This document shows, one piece after another, positions 6,632 through 12,891 of a DNA stretch of 14,543 nucleotides. The notes under the pieces are model-generated. The model saw nothing but the letters and a program-made list of their open reading frames with translations. It did not search any database and was not told the origin of the DNA. This DNA comes from PWQG01 sp051747985. Its GTDB lineage: Bacteria > Pseudomonadota > Gammaproteobacteria > Pseudomonadales > Pseudohongiellaceae. Position numbers and translations under genes: made by a program. Each line of letters begins with the position of its first letter. The stretch's first letter is position 1. Where the stretch lies: NCBI GenBank assembly GCA_051747985.1, contig JBNJGU010000054.1, positions 1 through 14,543 on the forward strand. Reading direction: 5' to 3'.

Positions 6632-8506
6632 ATGGCGCTGGCCACGTTGGCAGCCGATGCGGGCCAGCCGCTAGAGGAGGCTTTGGAGCAGGCGGACAGG
6701 GAAATGACCGGAACATTGTCCGTCATCATCCGGGCTGTACTGGATATGTATGGGGAGCTGAGCAAGAATACTATTGAACTCCTCAAGGAAAAGCTCGCGC
6801 GTCAACGTGCGGAAGAGGAGTTGCGATGGAATCAGGAAAAGTTGCTGAAACAGGAGATTCAGGCTCGGGATTCCCGGTTCACTACACTGTTTGAAGCAGT
6901 TCCGGATGCCGTTTTCGTTCTGGATAGCGGTACGCGACGTATTCTGGATGTCAATGCAGTAGCGGAACAGATGAGCGGATATTCGCGCCAGGCCTTGGTT
7001 GGGCGCAATATACTCGATCTGCACCGTGATCAGGACCTGCCTTTGCATCAACAAAAACTCAGCAAGATGCACAAGATAGAACATATTTCCGAGGTGATTG
7101 AGACCGTGCTGATCACGGCTCAAGGCAGGGAGATTATTGTCGAGATCAGCGTCCGCGGGCCATTTTTCTGGCAGGAAAGCCGATGTCTCGTCGGTGTCTT
7201 TCGGGATGTGACCCGCGAGCGAAATCATCAGCTGGAACTGGAAAGGGCCGCGTACAACGATCCGTTGACAGGTTTGTTTAATCGTAACGGGATCAAGCGC
7301 GAACTGGATGGCCTGATTCGGGACAAGGCCGCGCTGCCATTGCTGTTGGTTTATATAGATATTGATCGGTTTACCATGGTCAATGAAGAAATCGGTGTGG
7401 AAGCCGCCGACGAGGCGATATGGGCTTTCAGTGAACGTCTGACCACGGCTGTGCCGGATCGCGCTCTGGTCAGCCGGTTGGGCGGCGATGAGTTTCTGCT
7501 GGTGATTCCGTCATGGGAATCGGAGAAGCCGGTGAGCGATTGGGTCGAGTACCTGAAGCGTTACGTGGCCCGGCCACTGGTGTTAAACAAGGATGTAATC
7601 GACCTGACAGCAAGCTTCGGTATCAATCTGTGTTCCTCATGGGAGGACGCGAGTACGGAGATTCTTTTGCGACAGACGGCGCATGCACTGTATGAAGCCA
7701 AGTTGCAGGGCCGGGGTCAGTATCGCCTTTTTGATGCCAGCTACGATGCAAGAATGAGGGATCGCCATACGTTGCTGACCGATGTGCGGCGCGGCCTCGA
7801 AAACGACGAGTTCGAACTGTATTTTCAGCCAAAAGTGCGCATGCCGACAGGTGCGTTGGCCGGAGTCGAAGCACTGGTCCGCTGGCACCATCCGGAGCGC
7901 GGGCTGCTTGGCCCTGGACAGTTCATGCCGGTCGTGGAAACCCATGAACTGGCCATTGAATTTGGAGACTGGGTTGCGGCCCGGGCACTGGAGCATCTGG
8001 CACAATGGCAGCCCCGGGATGAAGGTTTCGCAATGGGTATCAATCTTACCTCTCGCGAACTGCAGTCGCCCGACCTCGTCGATCATTGGGCAGGGCGCTT
8101 GAAAAAATTTCCCTCGGTAGCGCCCTCATGGATCCAGATAGAAGTGCTGGAAAGCCATACATTTGAAAACCTTGATAGAACCGTGCAGTCACTGGATCGT
8201 ATTCGCTCTCTAGGAATAAGTGTTGCAATTGATGATTTCGGTACGGGCTACTCTTCGCTTTCCTATTTGAGACGCTTGCCAATCGACTGGCTCAAGCTGG
8301 ACCAGAGTTTCGTCCGGGAGTTGTCGGACAAGGCTGCCGACCGGGGCATCGTGGAAGGCGTGGAAACGGAGGAGCAAGGAGTGATTCTGGAGCAGCTCGG
8401 TTGCGAGTATGCGCAAGGTTATCATATCGCGCGCCCTATGCCCTGGCCGGAGTTGGAGAAGTGGCTGAGGAGCTGGAAGGCCCCGACAGCCTGGCAAAGC
8501 CTTTGA
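6632..8506 (+). CDS. PAS-GGDEF-EAL fragment (3' part of broken gene)
   Basis: If translated separately, the first in-frame ATG after the amber codon is 6632, but no ribosome site precedes it. The frame gives 624 residues: a helical/coiled linker (about 45-80), PAS (about 81-195), GGDEF (about 208-370) and EAL (about 385-615). The cyclase signature RLGGDEF (282-288) is intact, with metal Asp in YIDIDRF; the usual Lys of DxFK is Thr, and no RxxD inhibitory site precedes the signature. The EAL domain keeps E413, N471, DDFGTGYSS and K555 but runs directly from RELSDKAADRG into IVEGVETEE, missing about 16 residues of a strand and helix. Diguanylate cyclase activity is possible; phosphodiesterase activity is doubtful. 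Confidence 0.7.
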   Translation: MALATLAADAGQPLEEALEQADREMTGTLSVIIRAVLDMYGELSKNTIELLKEKLARQRAEEELRWNQEKLLKQEIQARDSRFTTLFEAVPDAVFVLDSGTRRILDVNAVAEQMSGYSRQALVGRNILDLHRDQDLPLHQQKLSKMHKIEHISEVIETVLITAQGREIIVEISVRGPFFWQESRCLVGVFRDVTRERNHQLELERAAYNDPLTGLFNRNGIKRELDGLIRDKAALPLLLVYIDIDRFTMVNEEIGVEAADEAIWAFSERLTTAVPDRALVSRLGGDEFLLVIPSWESEKPVSDWVEYLKRYVARPLVLNKDVIDLTASFGINLCSSWEDASTEILLRQTAHALYEAKLQGRGQYRLFDASYDARMRDRHTLLTDVRRGLENDEFELYFQPKVRMPTGALAGVEALVRWHHPERGLLGPGQFMPVVETHELAIEFGDWVAARALEHLAQWQPRDEGFAMGINLTSRELQSPDLVDHWAGRLKKFPSVAPSWIQIEVLESHTFENLDRTVQSLDRIRSLGISVAIDDFGTGYSSLSYLRRLPIDWLKLDQSFVRELSDKAADRGIVEGVETEEQGVILEQLGCEYAQGYHIARPMPWPELEKWLRSWKAPTAWQSL

Positions 8507-8577
8507 GGGTGTGTCGGGCAACATTTCTGCGGACCCGGCGAGCCATTCGGAGTGGCCCTTCCTGCATCATGCGGGCG

Positions 8578-8597
8578 ACGAGCGCTGCAACGCTCGT
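8578..8597. terminator. Hairpin between convergent genes, possible terminator
   Basis: A perfect 7-bp stem, ACGAGCG/CGCTCGT, has a CTGCAA loop and lies in the 207-base gap between the convergent EAL and Rrf2 genes. It could end transcription from both sides, but neither side has a good T-run. The rest of 8507-8713 shows no gene I can support. Confidence 0.4.
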
Positions 8598-8713
8598 TAT
8601 ACCGGTTCTACCCCGATCTGACAGGCATTTCAGAAAAACGCCTGGCCATCGCTCGACCGGACAGGGCATTGGCACAGTCAGCGCTTCCAGTCGAGACTTG
8701 TAGGAAGTTCGGT

Positions 8714-9196
8714 TTATGCGCGATTCACGGCAGAGATTCGAGCTACGCTGTCTGCGCTAGCGATCAAACGGCTACGGACCATCTGGCTGTCAAAATCGTT
8801 GGAACCAAGATCTGCAATGCTGAGCCGCGTCAGGGTATCGCGGATGACTGAATTGATGATCTGCCAACTTCTTTTCAGTCCACAGTCATCCACCAAAGAA
8901 CAGTCGCAGCCATGCGACCTGGCACACTGCGTGAGCGCAAGCTCTCCATCTACTGCCTGTAGCACATCCAGCACGGAAATTTCCTCTGGAGAAAATGCCA
9001 GGCTGTAACCTCCCTTGGCGCCCTTTTTACCGATACAGAGCCCGCTCAGGGTCAACTGACGGAGCAATTTTCGAACCGTGGCCAAGGGTATGTTGGTGTT
9101 GTGGCTGAGCTCGTCCAAGGTGTGGCGCTCATTCTCCGAAGCCATGCTGCTGACGATGACCACTGCATAATCCGAGAGTTTACTGATCCGGAGCAT
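8714..9196 (-). CDS. Rrf2-family regulator (SUF/IscR-like, probable Fe-S sensor)
   Basis: This 160-residue regulator begins MLRISKLSDYAVVIVSSMA, the N-terminal pattern of Rrf2 proteins linked to Fe-S assembly (the SUF regulator group). A winged helix spans about residues 25-65 and includes LATVRKLLRQL and the wing KKGAKGGYSL. A cysteine cluster, C91, C97, C99 and C105, fits the IscR spacing (C-x5-C then a third Cys), so it may bind a [2Fe-2S] cluster; four Cys are available and which three act is unclear. GAGG lies 5 nt before the ATG. It is divergent from ferredoxin fdxA, and paired palindromes between them suggest it controls both. Nitric-oxide (NsrR-like) or iron sensing are alternatives. 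Confidence 0.88.
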   Translation of the reverse strand: MLRISKLSDYAVVIVSSMASENERHTLDELSHNTNIPLATVRKLLRQLTLSGLCIGKKGAKGGYSLAFSPEEISVLDVLQAVDGELALTQCARSHGCDCSLVDDCGLKRSWQIINSVIRDTLTRLSIADLGSNDFDSQMVRSRLIASADSVARISAVNRA

Positions 9197-9213
9197 ATTG
9201 ACCTCAGAAATAT

Positions 9214-9228
9214 ATACTAAAAAGGTAT
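9214..9228. promoter_or_regulatory. Palindrome 1, candidate Rrf2 operator
   Basis: ATACT-AAAAA-GGTAT matches the second site in both arms except one base. It abuts the putative -35 of the ferredoxin promoter and is close to the Rrf2 start, so binding could affect both genes. Confidence 0.5.
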
Positions 9229-9257
9229 TGAAATAGATCGCTAATCGTTTTTATACT
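9228..9257 (+). promoter_or_regulatory. Sigma70-like promoter of fdxA
   Basis: TTGAAA (9228-9233) and TATACT (9252-9257) with an 18-nt spacer form the best sigma70-like promoter in the window. It points to fdxA, whose start is about 110 nt downstream. Confidence 0.55.
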
Positions 9258-9267
9258 ACATCAGTAT
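9253..9267. promoter_or_regulatory. Palindrome 2, candidate Rrf2 operator on fdxA -10
   Basis: A perfect inverted repeat, ATACT-ACATC-AGTAT, overlaps the -10 TATACT. Its centre is 39 bp from that of the first site. A protein bound here would block polymerase, which suggests repression. Confidence 0.55.
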
Positions 9268-9365
9268 CTTTTAAAAGCGTAGTCTGCGCGACAGCAGTCC
9301 ACTAGACAGGGTTGCGCGAATTACCAGATGGTCGCTTTCCCGCCAACTGTGTAAGGAAGAATCTG

Positions 9366-9701
9366 ATGACGTTTGTGGTCGGCGAAAACTGTATCAACTG
9401 CAAGCATACGGATTGCGTTGAGGTCTGTCCTGTAGACTGCTTCTACGAGGGGCCCAACTTTCTCGTGATCCATCCGGATGAGTGCATTGATTGTGCTCTC
9501 TGTGAGCCGGAGTGCCCGGTCAGCGCGATTTTTTCGGAAGATGAGCTTCCGGATGATCAGCAGGAGTTTCTCAAGATTAATGCAGAGCTGGCCAACAACT
9601 GGCCCAATATTACAGAGATGAAAGAGTCTCTGCCCGAGGCCGAGAAATGGGATGGCGCGGAGGGAAAGGTGAAGGAACTGGTACCGGAGTGGCCGGAATA
9701 A
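9366..9701 (+). CDS. fdxA: 7Fe ferredoxin FdxA
   Basis: This 111-residue electron carrier is very like Azotobacter vinelandii ferredoxin I, as recalled. By that model, Cys9, 17 and 50 hold the [3Fe-4S] cluster and Cys21, 40, 43 and 46 the [4Fe-4S] cluster; Cys12 and Cys25 are the extra free cysteines of the family. The region DCVEVCPVDCFYEGPNFLV is nearly invariant in FdxA. The ATG follows AAGGAAG by about 7 nt; a longer in-frame start at 9312 lacks a ribosome site and would add an unusual tail. The cytoplasmic protein supplies low-potential electrons and is linked in some bacteria to iron and oxidative stress. The divergent Rrf2 regulator and its operators point to Fe-S- or redox-dependent control. 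No terminator is seen before the methyltransferase 51 nt on. Confidence 0.95.
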   Translation: MTFVVGENCINCKHTDCVEVCPVDCFYEGPNFLVIHPDECIDCALCEPECPVSAIFSEDELPDDQQEFLKINAELANNWPNITEMKESLPEAEKWDGAEGKVKELVPEWPE

Positions 9702-9752
9702 AGAACACCTTGTCCCTCAATTGGCAATGATGGCCGTATGGAGCAGCCCGCA

Positions 9753-10487
9753 ATGACTGAACTGAGCAGCTTTGATCTTTTTTCCAATGAATACGATTCC
9801 TGGTTTGTAGATAATCAACGACTCCTGGACAGCGAGGTGCAGCTACTTGTCCATTCGTGGCCCGATCCGCCTCCTTCTCGAGTGCTTTCAGTGGGCTGCG
9901 GTACAGGCCTCTTCGAGGCGGTACTCAAGCGCGATTTCAACATTACCGTCACCGATGGAATTGAGCCCGCCAGCGGGATGGCGGAAATTGCACGCGGTCG
10001 GGGGCTGGATGTCGTTATTGGCGGTGCCGAAGACGGAGACTTCGGAAACGGTGCTTTTGATATGCTCATGTTTAACGGATCGACTTCGTATGTGAAAGAT
10101 CTACACCTGGTGTGCGAACGGGCGTGGCACGCTCTTCGACCGGGCGGATACATTCTTCTGGTTGATATACCTCGTGAGAGTGGTTTCGGCATTCTCTACT
10201 GCCTCGCAGCGGAACTGGGAACCTGGGATCATCCGTTGATGGAAGGCGTGGCTCCCAGAAGCCCCTACCCGATACCTTTCGTGACTGCAGCGAAGTGGTA
10301 CACCTCGGCCGAGCGCATCGCTGCGCTGGAATCCGCAGGATTCTCCGTAGAACGAACAGCACAAACGCTGACATCCCATCCTGTCCGGGCCGGCGAAGAG
10401 CTGGAAATGCCCAGCGATGGTCACGAATCAGGTGGTTACGTTGCCATCCTCGCCCGCCGACCACCCGGCGACGAAGACCCGACATGA
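9753..10487 (+). CDS. Class I SAM-dependent methyltransferase
   Basis: This 244-residue protein has a Rossmann methyltransferase core. Motif I is VLSVGCGTG (residues 44-52), the following acidic strand region is ITVTDGIEPASGM (64-76), and motif II is around FDMLMFNGS (102-110), followed by WHALRPGGYILLVD (125-138). The class is clear; the substrate is not. The C-terminal half (HPLMEGVAPRSPYPIPF and beyond) may recognise substrate. The start at 9753 is preferred over ATG 9738 because GGAG (9740-9743) is 9 nt upstream of it. The stop overlaps the TenA start as ATGA, so the two are coupled, and the gene lies 51 nt after fdxA. The context suggests a small-molecule, perhaps thiamine-related, role, which is inference. 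Confidence 0.85.
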   Translation: MTELSSFDLFSNEYDSWFVDNQRLLDSEVQLLVHSWPDPPPSRVLSVGCGTGLFEAVLKRDFNITVTDGIEPASGMAEIARGRGLDVVIGGAEDGDFGNGAFDMLMFNGSTSYVKDLHLVCERAWHALRPGGYILLVDIPRESGFGILYCLAAELGTWDHPLMEGVAPRSPYPIPFVTAAKWYTSAERIAALESAGFSVERTAQTLTSHPVRAGEELEMPSDGHESGGYVAILARRPPGDEDPT

Positions 10488-11203
10488 GTCTTGCAAGAAA
10501 GCTGCGCGAGGATAATGACGCTTTTTTCGAGGCTGCGATCCGTCATCCCTTCGTGCAAGGTATCGGCGATGGCAGCCTGCCGCGAAAGTTCTTTCGTCGC
10601 TGGATTGTTCAGGACTGGCTTTATCTTGACGGCTACCTTGAAGCTCTGGATAGAGCGACGCTGTTGGCGCCGAATGATTCCACTCGTCGTTTCTGGCAGG
10701 AACTTGCCCGACTGACGCAGGACGAAGAACTTACCCTCCATCGGCGTCTGGCGCAGCATTTTGGTCTGAGCATGGAAGATCTTGAGCAGGCTCGGCCTTA
10801 TGACTCGACTGCGAACTATCTGACCACCCTGGAAATGGCTTATTCAAGTTATCCGGCCCTGGTGGCCACCTTGACTCCGTGCGCGGTCGGTTATGCGAGG
10901 ATTGCCCGCAAGCTCCAGTCAAGAGGGCCCAGCAGTGACCCGGACTATGCCGCTTGGGTCGATACCTACATGGACCCACTTTTTCAGGCATCAGCGCGTA
11001 CATTTGAAGCGGAACTGGACCGATGCGGGAGAAGTGGTGATGCATTGGAAAGGATCGAATCCGCCTATTCCAGAGCGGCTCAATGCGAACTCGCCTTCTG
11101 GGAGGGGCTCTGGTGGGGGCGAGAGGAAATCACAAATCAACAGGACGAAAAGGTGACTGAATCGGCCCCATCCCCTCGAAGAGGGTGTAGCAACAAAAGG
11201 TAA
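10484..11203 (+). CDS. tenA: TenA-like (thiaminase II / PqqC-fold) protein
   Basis: This 239-residue all-helical protein belongs to the TenA/THI-4/PqqC family. TenA hydrolyses aminopyrimidine breakdown products of thiamine so that they can be reused for vitamin B1 synthesis. Key residues are placed as in TenA: Asp44 and Tyr47 in QDWLYL, the catalytic Cys133 in LTPCAVGYARI, and Glu202 in CELAFWEGLWW. It is slightly longer than the usual 220-230 residues, with a polar C-terminal tail (ITNQQDEKVTESAPSPRR). Start and stop overlap with the methyltransferase gives translational coupling. The active-site Cys favours true TenA (the C class), but members of this fold also act on other amines, so the substrate remains uncertain. 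Confidence 0.85.
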   Translation: MSLARKLREDNDAFFEAAIRHPFVQGIGDGSLPRKFFRRWIVQDWLYLDGYLEALDRATLLAPNDSTRRFWQELARLTQDEELTLHRRLAQHFGLSMEDLEQARPYDSTANYLTTLEMAYSSYPALVATLTPCAVGYARIARKLQSRGPSSDPDYAAWVDTYMDPLFQASARTFEAELDRCGRSGDALERIESAYSRAAQCELAFWEGLWWGREEITNQQDEKVTESAPSPRRGCSNKR

Positions 11204-11297
11204 TCAGCCCGGAGTGCGCTTTTGTTGATGTGAGGACTGTAAATAAACCGATACATAAATGATATTAAAGCAAATATTGGGTCTTTATTCTTTCCTG

Positions 11298-11320
11298 TGT
11301 TGCTTCTATTGTTGCTATAA
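11298..11320 (+). repeat. 23-bp repeat copy B upstream of nuclease operon
   Basis: Matches copy A at 6115-6137 in 21 of 23 bases, differing at two pyrimidine/purine positions, and ends TATAA. It lies 135 bp before the GTG start of the winged-helix gene. Confidence 0.45.
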
Positions 11321-11412
11321 CTTTTCCTTGCCCGTCTCATGATACGAGTCGATGCGCCAATCCGCTGCTACCGATGAAGGGCTTGCATTTTTCATTGTGA
11401 TCTGAAATGGTT

Positions 11413-11436
11413 GTCCTTTGTCCCGGGACATGGGAC
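11413..11436. promoter_or_regulatory. 24-bp interrupted palindrome, candidate operator
   Basis: The core TGTCCCGGGACA (11419-11430) is perfectly palindromic. Outer arms GTCC (11413-11416) and GGAC (11433-11436) are placed exactly symmetrically around it. It ends 18 nt before the GTG start and adjoins the ribosome site GAAGAGGGG, so a bound dimer could block transcription or translation of the whole cassette. The first gene product, a winged-helix-like protein, is the obvious candidate binder. Confidence 0.6.
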
Positions 11437-11454
11437 GGCTGAAGAGGGGTTGCA

Positions 11455-12096
11455 GTGAAAAGTCAAGATATAGGTCTGCTGCTCAAACTGGTTGCCATGC
11501 GCAAGAAGGATCATGGTAACCCGAGCAGTATGTGGCCCGGTAGATGGAAAGATCGGGTGGCCGAGAGGGGAGCGGATGAGGCCTTCGATTCCGCGCCCGA
11601 GGCGGGTCTATCGGAGCCGCAGGCAATATCCGTGCGGTACAGCGCGCGGGCGCTGGAGCAGGAGACCGGGATCAGCAAGTCCCAGGTCAATCTGGCGCTG
11701 AAGCGCTGCATCGACGTCGGCCTGGCCAGGATGGACCGCAAATACGGCGTCCCGCGAGCCAACAGCAAGGCGTTGTACGAATTCATCGTCTACGGCCTGA
11801 AATATGTCTTTCCCGCCCGTCCCGGAGAACTGACCCGGGGGTTGGTCACCTCGATATACGCACCGGTTCTGGAGAAACGCCTGTTGAGTGCAGGGGAGGT
11901 GCCCCTGGTCTGGCCGGATTCCGAAGGAACGACGCAGGGACAGCGTGTCGAACCGTTATTCAGATCAGCGGTGTACGCGACCAGAAGAGATCAGGATATG
12001 TACGGGATGTTGGCACTGGTTGATGCGATACGTCTGGGGAACGCCCGGGAGGCCGAGCTTGCAGCCGATATCCTCAAGCAGGAGCTACTGCCGTGA
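11455..12096 (+). CDS. Winged-helix-like protein heading nuclease operon
   Basis: A 213-residue protein starts with GTG (11455) 5 nt after GAAGAGGGG. Residues 55-95 form a winged-helix-like unit: ISVRYSARALEQETGISKSQVNLALKRCIDVGLA, with turn and recognition helix at TGISKSQVNLALKR. The next block, ALYEFIVYGLKYVFPARPGELTRGLVTS (107-133), is a pattern I recall from conserved hypothetical proteins often paired with nucleotidyltransferase/AbiEii-like genes, but I cannot confirm this here. The C-terminus (DMYGMLALVDAIRLGNAREAELAADILK) is helical. Its likely job is regulating the operon, possibly through the palindrome just upstream, or acting as the antitoxin-like part of a pair. Its stop overlaps the next short ORF (GTGA), so downstream genes are co-translated. 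Confidence 0.75.
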   Translation: MKSQDIGLLLKLVAMRKKDHGNPSSMWPGRWKDRVAERGADEAFDSAPEAGLSEPQAISVRYSARALEQETGISKSQVNLALKRCIDVGLARMDRKYGVPRANSKALYEFIVYGLKYVFPARPGELTRGLVTSIYAPVLEKRLLSAGEVPLVWPDSEGTTQGQRVEPLFRSAVYATRRDQDMYGMLALVDAIRLGNAREAELAADILKQELLP

Positions 12097-12149
12097 AAGA
12101 AAGCCATTTCCACGTACAGCTCGAATTGACCGCTGGAGGGATTCTATGA
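12093..12149 (+). CDS. 18-codon coupled ORF, possible remnant of a partner gene
   Basis: GTG 12093 overlaps the previous stop (GTGA) and follows AGGAG by 8 nt, a normal start signal. It encodes VKESHFHVQLELTAGGIL and stops at 12149. It may be the decayed start of the gene that once followed the winged-helix gene, or a coupling ORF. It is too short to judge by composition. Confidence 0.35.
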   Translation: MKESHFHVQLELTAGGIL

Positions 12150-12187
12150 CATCCACTCTCATGCCTTATAAGTTGGTAACGAGATGA
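12146..12187 (+). CDS. 13-codon coupled leader ORF before GIY-YIG gene
   Basis: ATG 12146 overlaps the previous stop (ATGA) and follows a strong GGAGGG (12135-12140) by 5 nt. It encodes MTSTLMPYKLVTR, and its TGA overlaps the ATG of the nuclease gene. The nuclease start has no ribosome site of its own, so ribosomes ending here probably reinitiate on the nuclease frame. It is likely a translational relay rather than a functional peptide. Confidence 0.45.
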   Translation: MTSTLMPYKLVTR

Positions 12188-12891
12188 GCAAGTTGCGACG
12201 AGAAAGTCTGGAACGCTTCTACGGTCTCTTGCATGATCTTGAGCAGCGGCTCGGCGAAGTGCGGGAGTTCTCGGAATGCGACGGGCGGATGGGTTGGCCG
12301 CAGCGAGGGGTCTACTTTTTTCGGGAGCCGGGTGAAGGCAGAAGCGACACGGGAGCAGGCCCTCGCATTGTGCGCGTTGGAACACACGCATTGAAGAGTG
12401 GCTCCAGAACGAAGCTTTGGAAACGGCTTTCACAGCACAAGGGACAGGCACGATCCGGCGGCGGCAATCATCGTGGCTCGATTTTCCGCCTGATTGTCGG
12501 TACCGCTTTATCAGACCGGGACGGATACGATTATCCTGCCTGGGGCAAAGGGAGCTCGGCACCGCGTGAAATCCGCGAGAGTGAGCAACCTCTGGAGCAG
12601 GAGGTCAGCAAAGTGATCGGTGAAATGCCATTTCTCTGGCTCGCCATCAATGATGATCCAGGTCCGGAGAGCCTTCGGGGATATATCGAACGTAACTCGA
12701 TTGCACTCTTGAGCAATCACGGCAAAGAACCGCTCGATCCCCCGTCCGGGAGATGGCTCGGCCATCACTGCAACAGAAAACGTGTCAGGACATCCGGCTT
12801 GTGGAACCAGAACCACGTCGATGAGCCATATGATCCGGCGTTTCTTTATACCTTTGAGCAGCTTGTCCGTGAAGTGGAGTCCGTTGCATGA
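12184..12891 (+). CDS. GIY-YIG family nuclease (restriction-enzyme-like residues)
   Basis: In this 235-residue protein a GIY-YIG nuclease domain can be traced. GVY (residues 42-44) stands for GIY, and RVG (64-66) for YIG. R81 and H85 (RLSQH) give the R-x3-H pair seen in GIY-YIG restriction enzymes such as Eco29kI; E169 (YIERNS) is the metal-binding Glu, and N178 follows. A conserved-looking C-terminal block, WLGHH..., RTSGLWNQNHVDEPYD (202-217), is not part of the minimal nuclease and may recognise DNA or a partner. Predicted activity is cutting DNA with a divalent metal; the target is unknown. No methyltransferase to protect host DNA is near. The ATG is reached by coupling from the short ORF before it. 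The Tyr of YIG is replaced by Arg, which lowers certainty about activity. Confidence 0.72.
   Translation: MSKLRRESLERFYGLLHDLEQRLGEVREFSECDGRMGWPQRGVYFFREPGEGRSDTGAGPRIVRVGTHALKSGSRTKLWKRLSQHKGQARSGGGNHRGSIFRLIVGTALSDRDGYDYPAWGKGSSAPREIRESEQPLEQEVSKVIGEMPFLWLAINDDPGPESLRGYIERNSIALLSNHGKEPLDPPSGRWLGHHCNRKRVRTSGLWNQNHVDEPYDPAFLYTFEQLVREVESVA

Larger units (their letters stand above)
6233..8506 (+). pseudogene. Interrupted bacteriohemerythrin-PAS-GGDEF-EAL gene
   Basis: One continuous reading frame of 757 codons encodes an oxygen-binding hemerythrin domain, a helical linker, PAS, GGDEF and EAL, but TAG at 6530-6532 cuts it. Codons after TAG (IISQREHIEEFVDDLF and on to WLAFHILDND) continue the same hemerythrin fold, so the frame is intact and only this codon is wrong; a single C-to-T change from CAG would explain it. 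The EAL part has also lost about 16 residues at 8351-8365. The intact ancestor would have linked oxygen or redox state to cyclic di-GMP levels. Two separate lesions argue for decay rather than a sequencing error. Amber suppression or recoding is possible but has no support here. Confidence 0.8.
11204..11454. other. Intergenic leader of nuclease operon
   Basis: This 251-nt gap is clearly more AT-rich than the flanks on its left half. It holds the second 23-bp repeat copy (11298-11320), whose extended -10-like TGCTATAAC may start transcription, and the 24-bp palindrome at 11413-11436. TTGCAT (11383-11388) is another possible -35, but no matching -10 is convincing. I see no terminator after tenA and no gene. 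Confidence 0.45.

Noticed and set aside
10295..10483. Extended TenA start at 10295
   Set aside because: It would overlap the methyltransferase by about 190 bases with Arg-rich nonsense sequence; the ATGA overlap at 10484 is typical.
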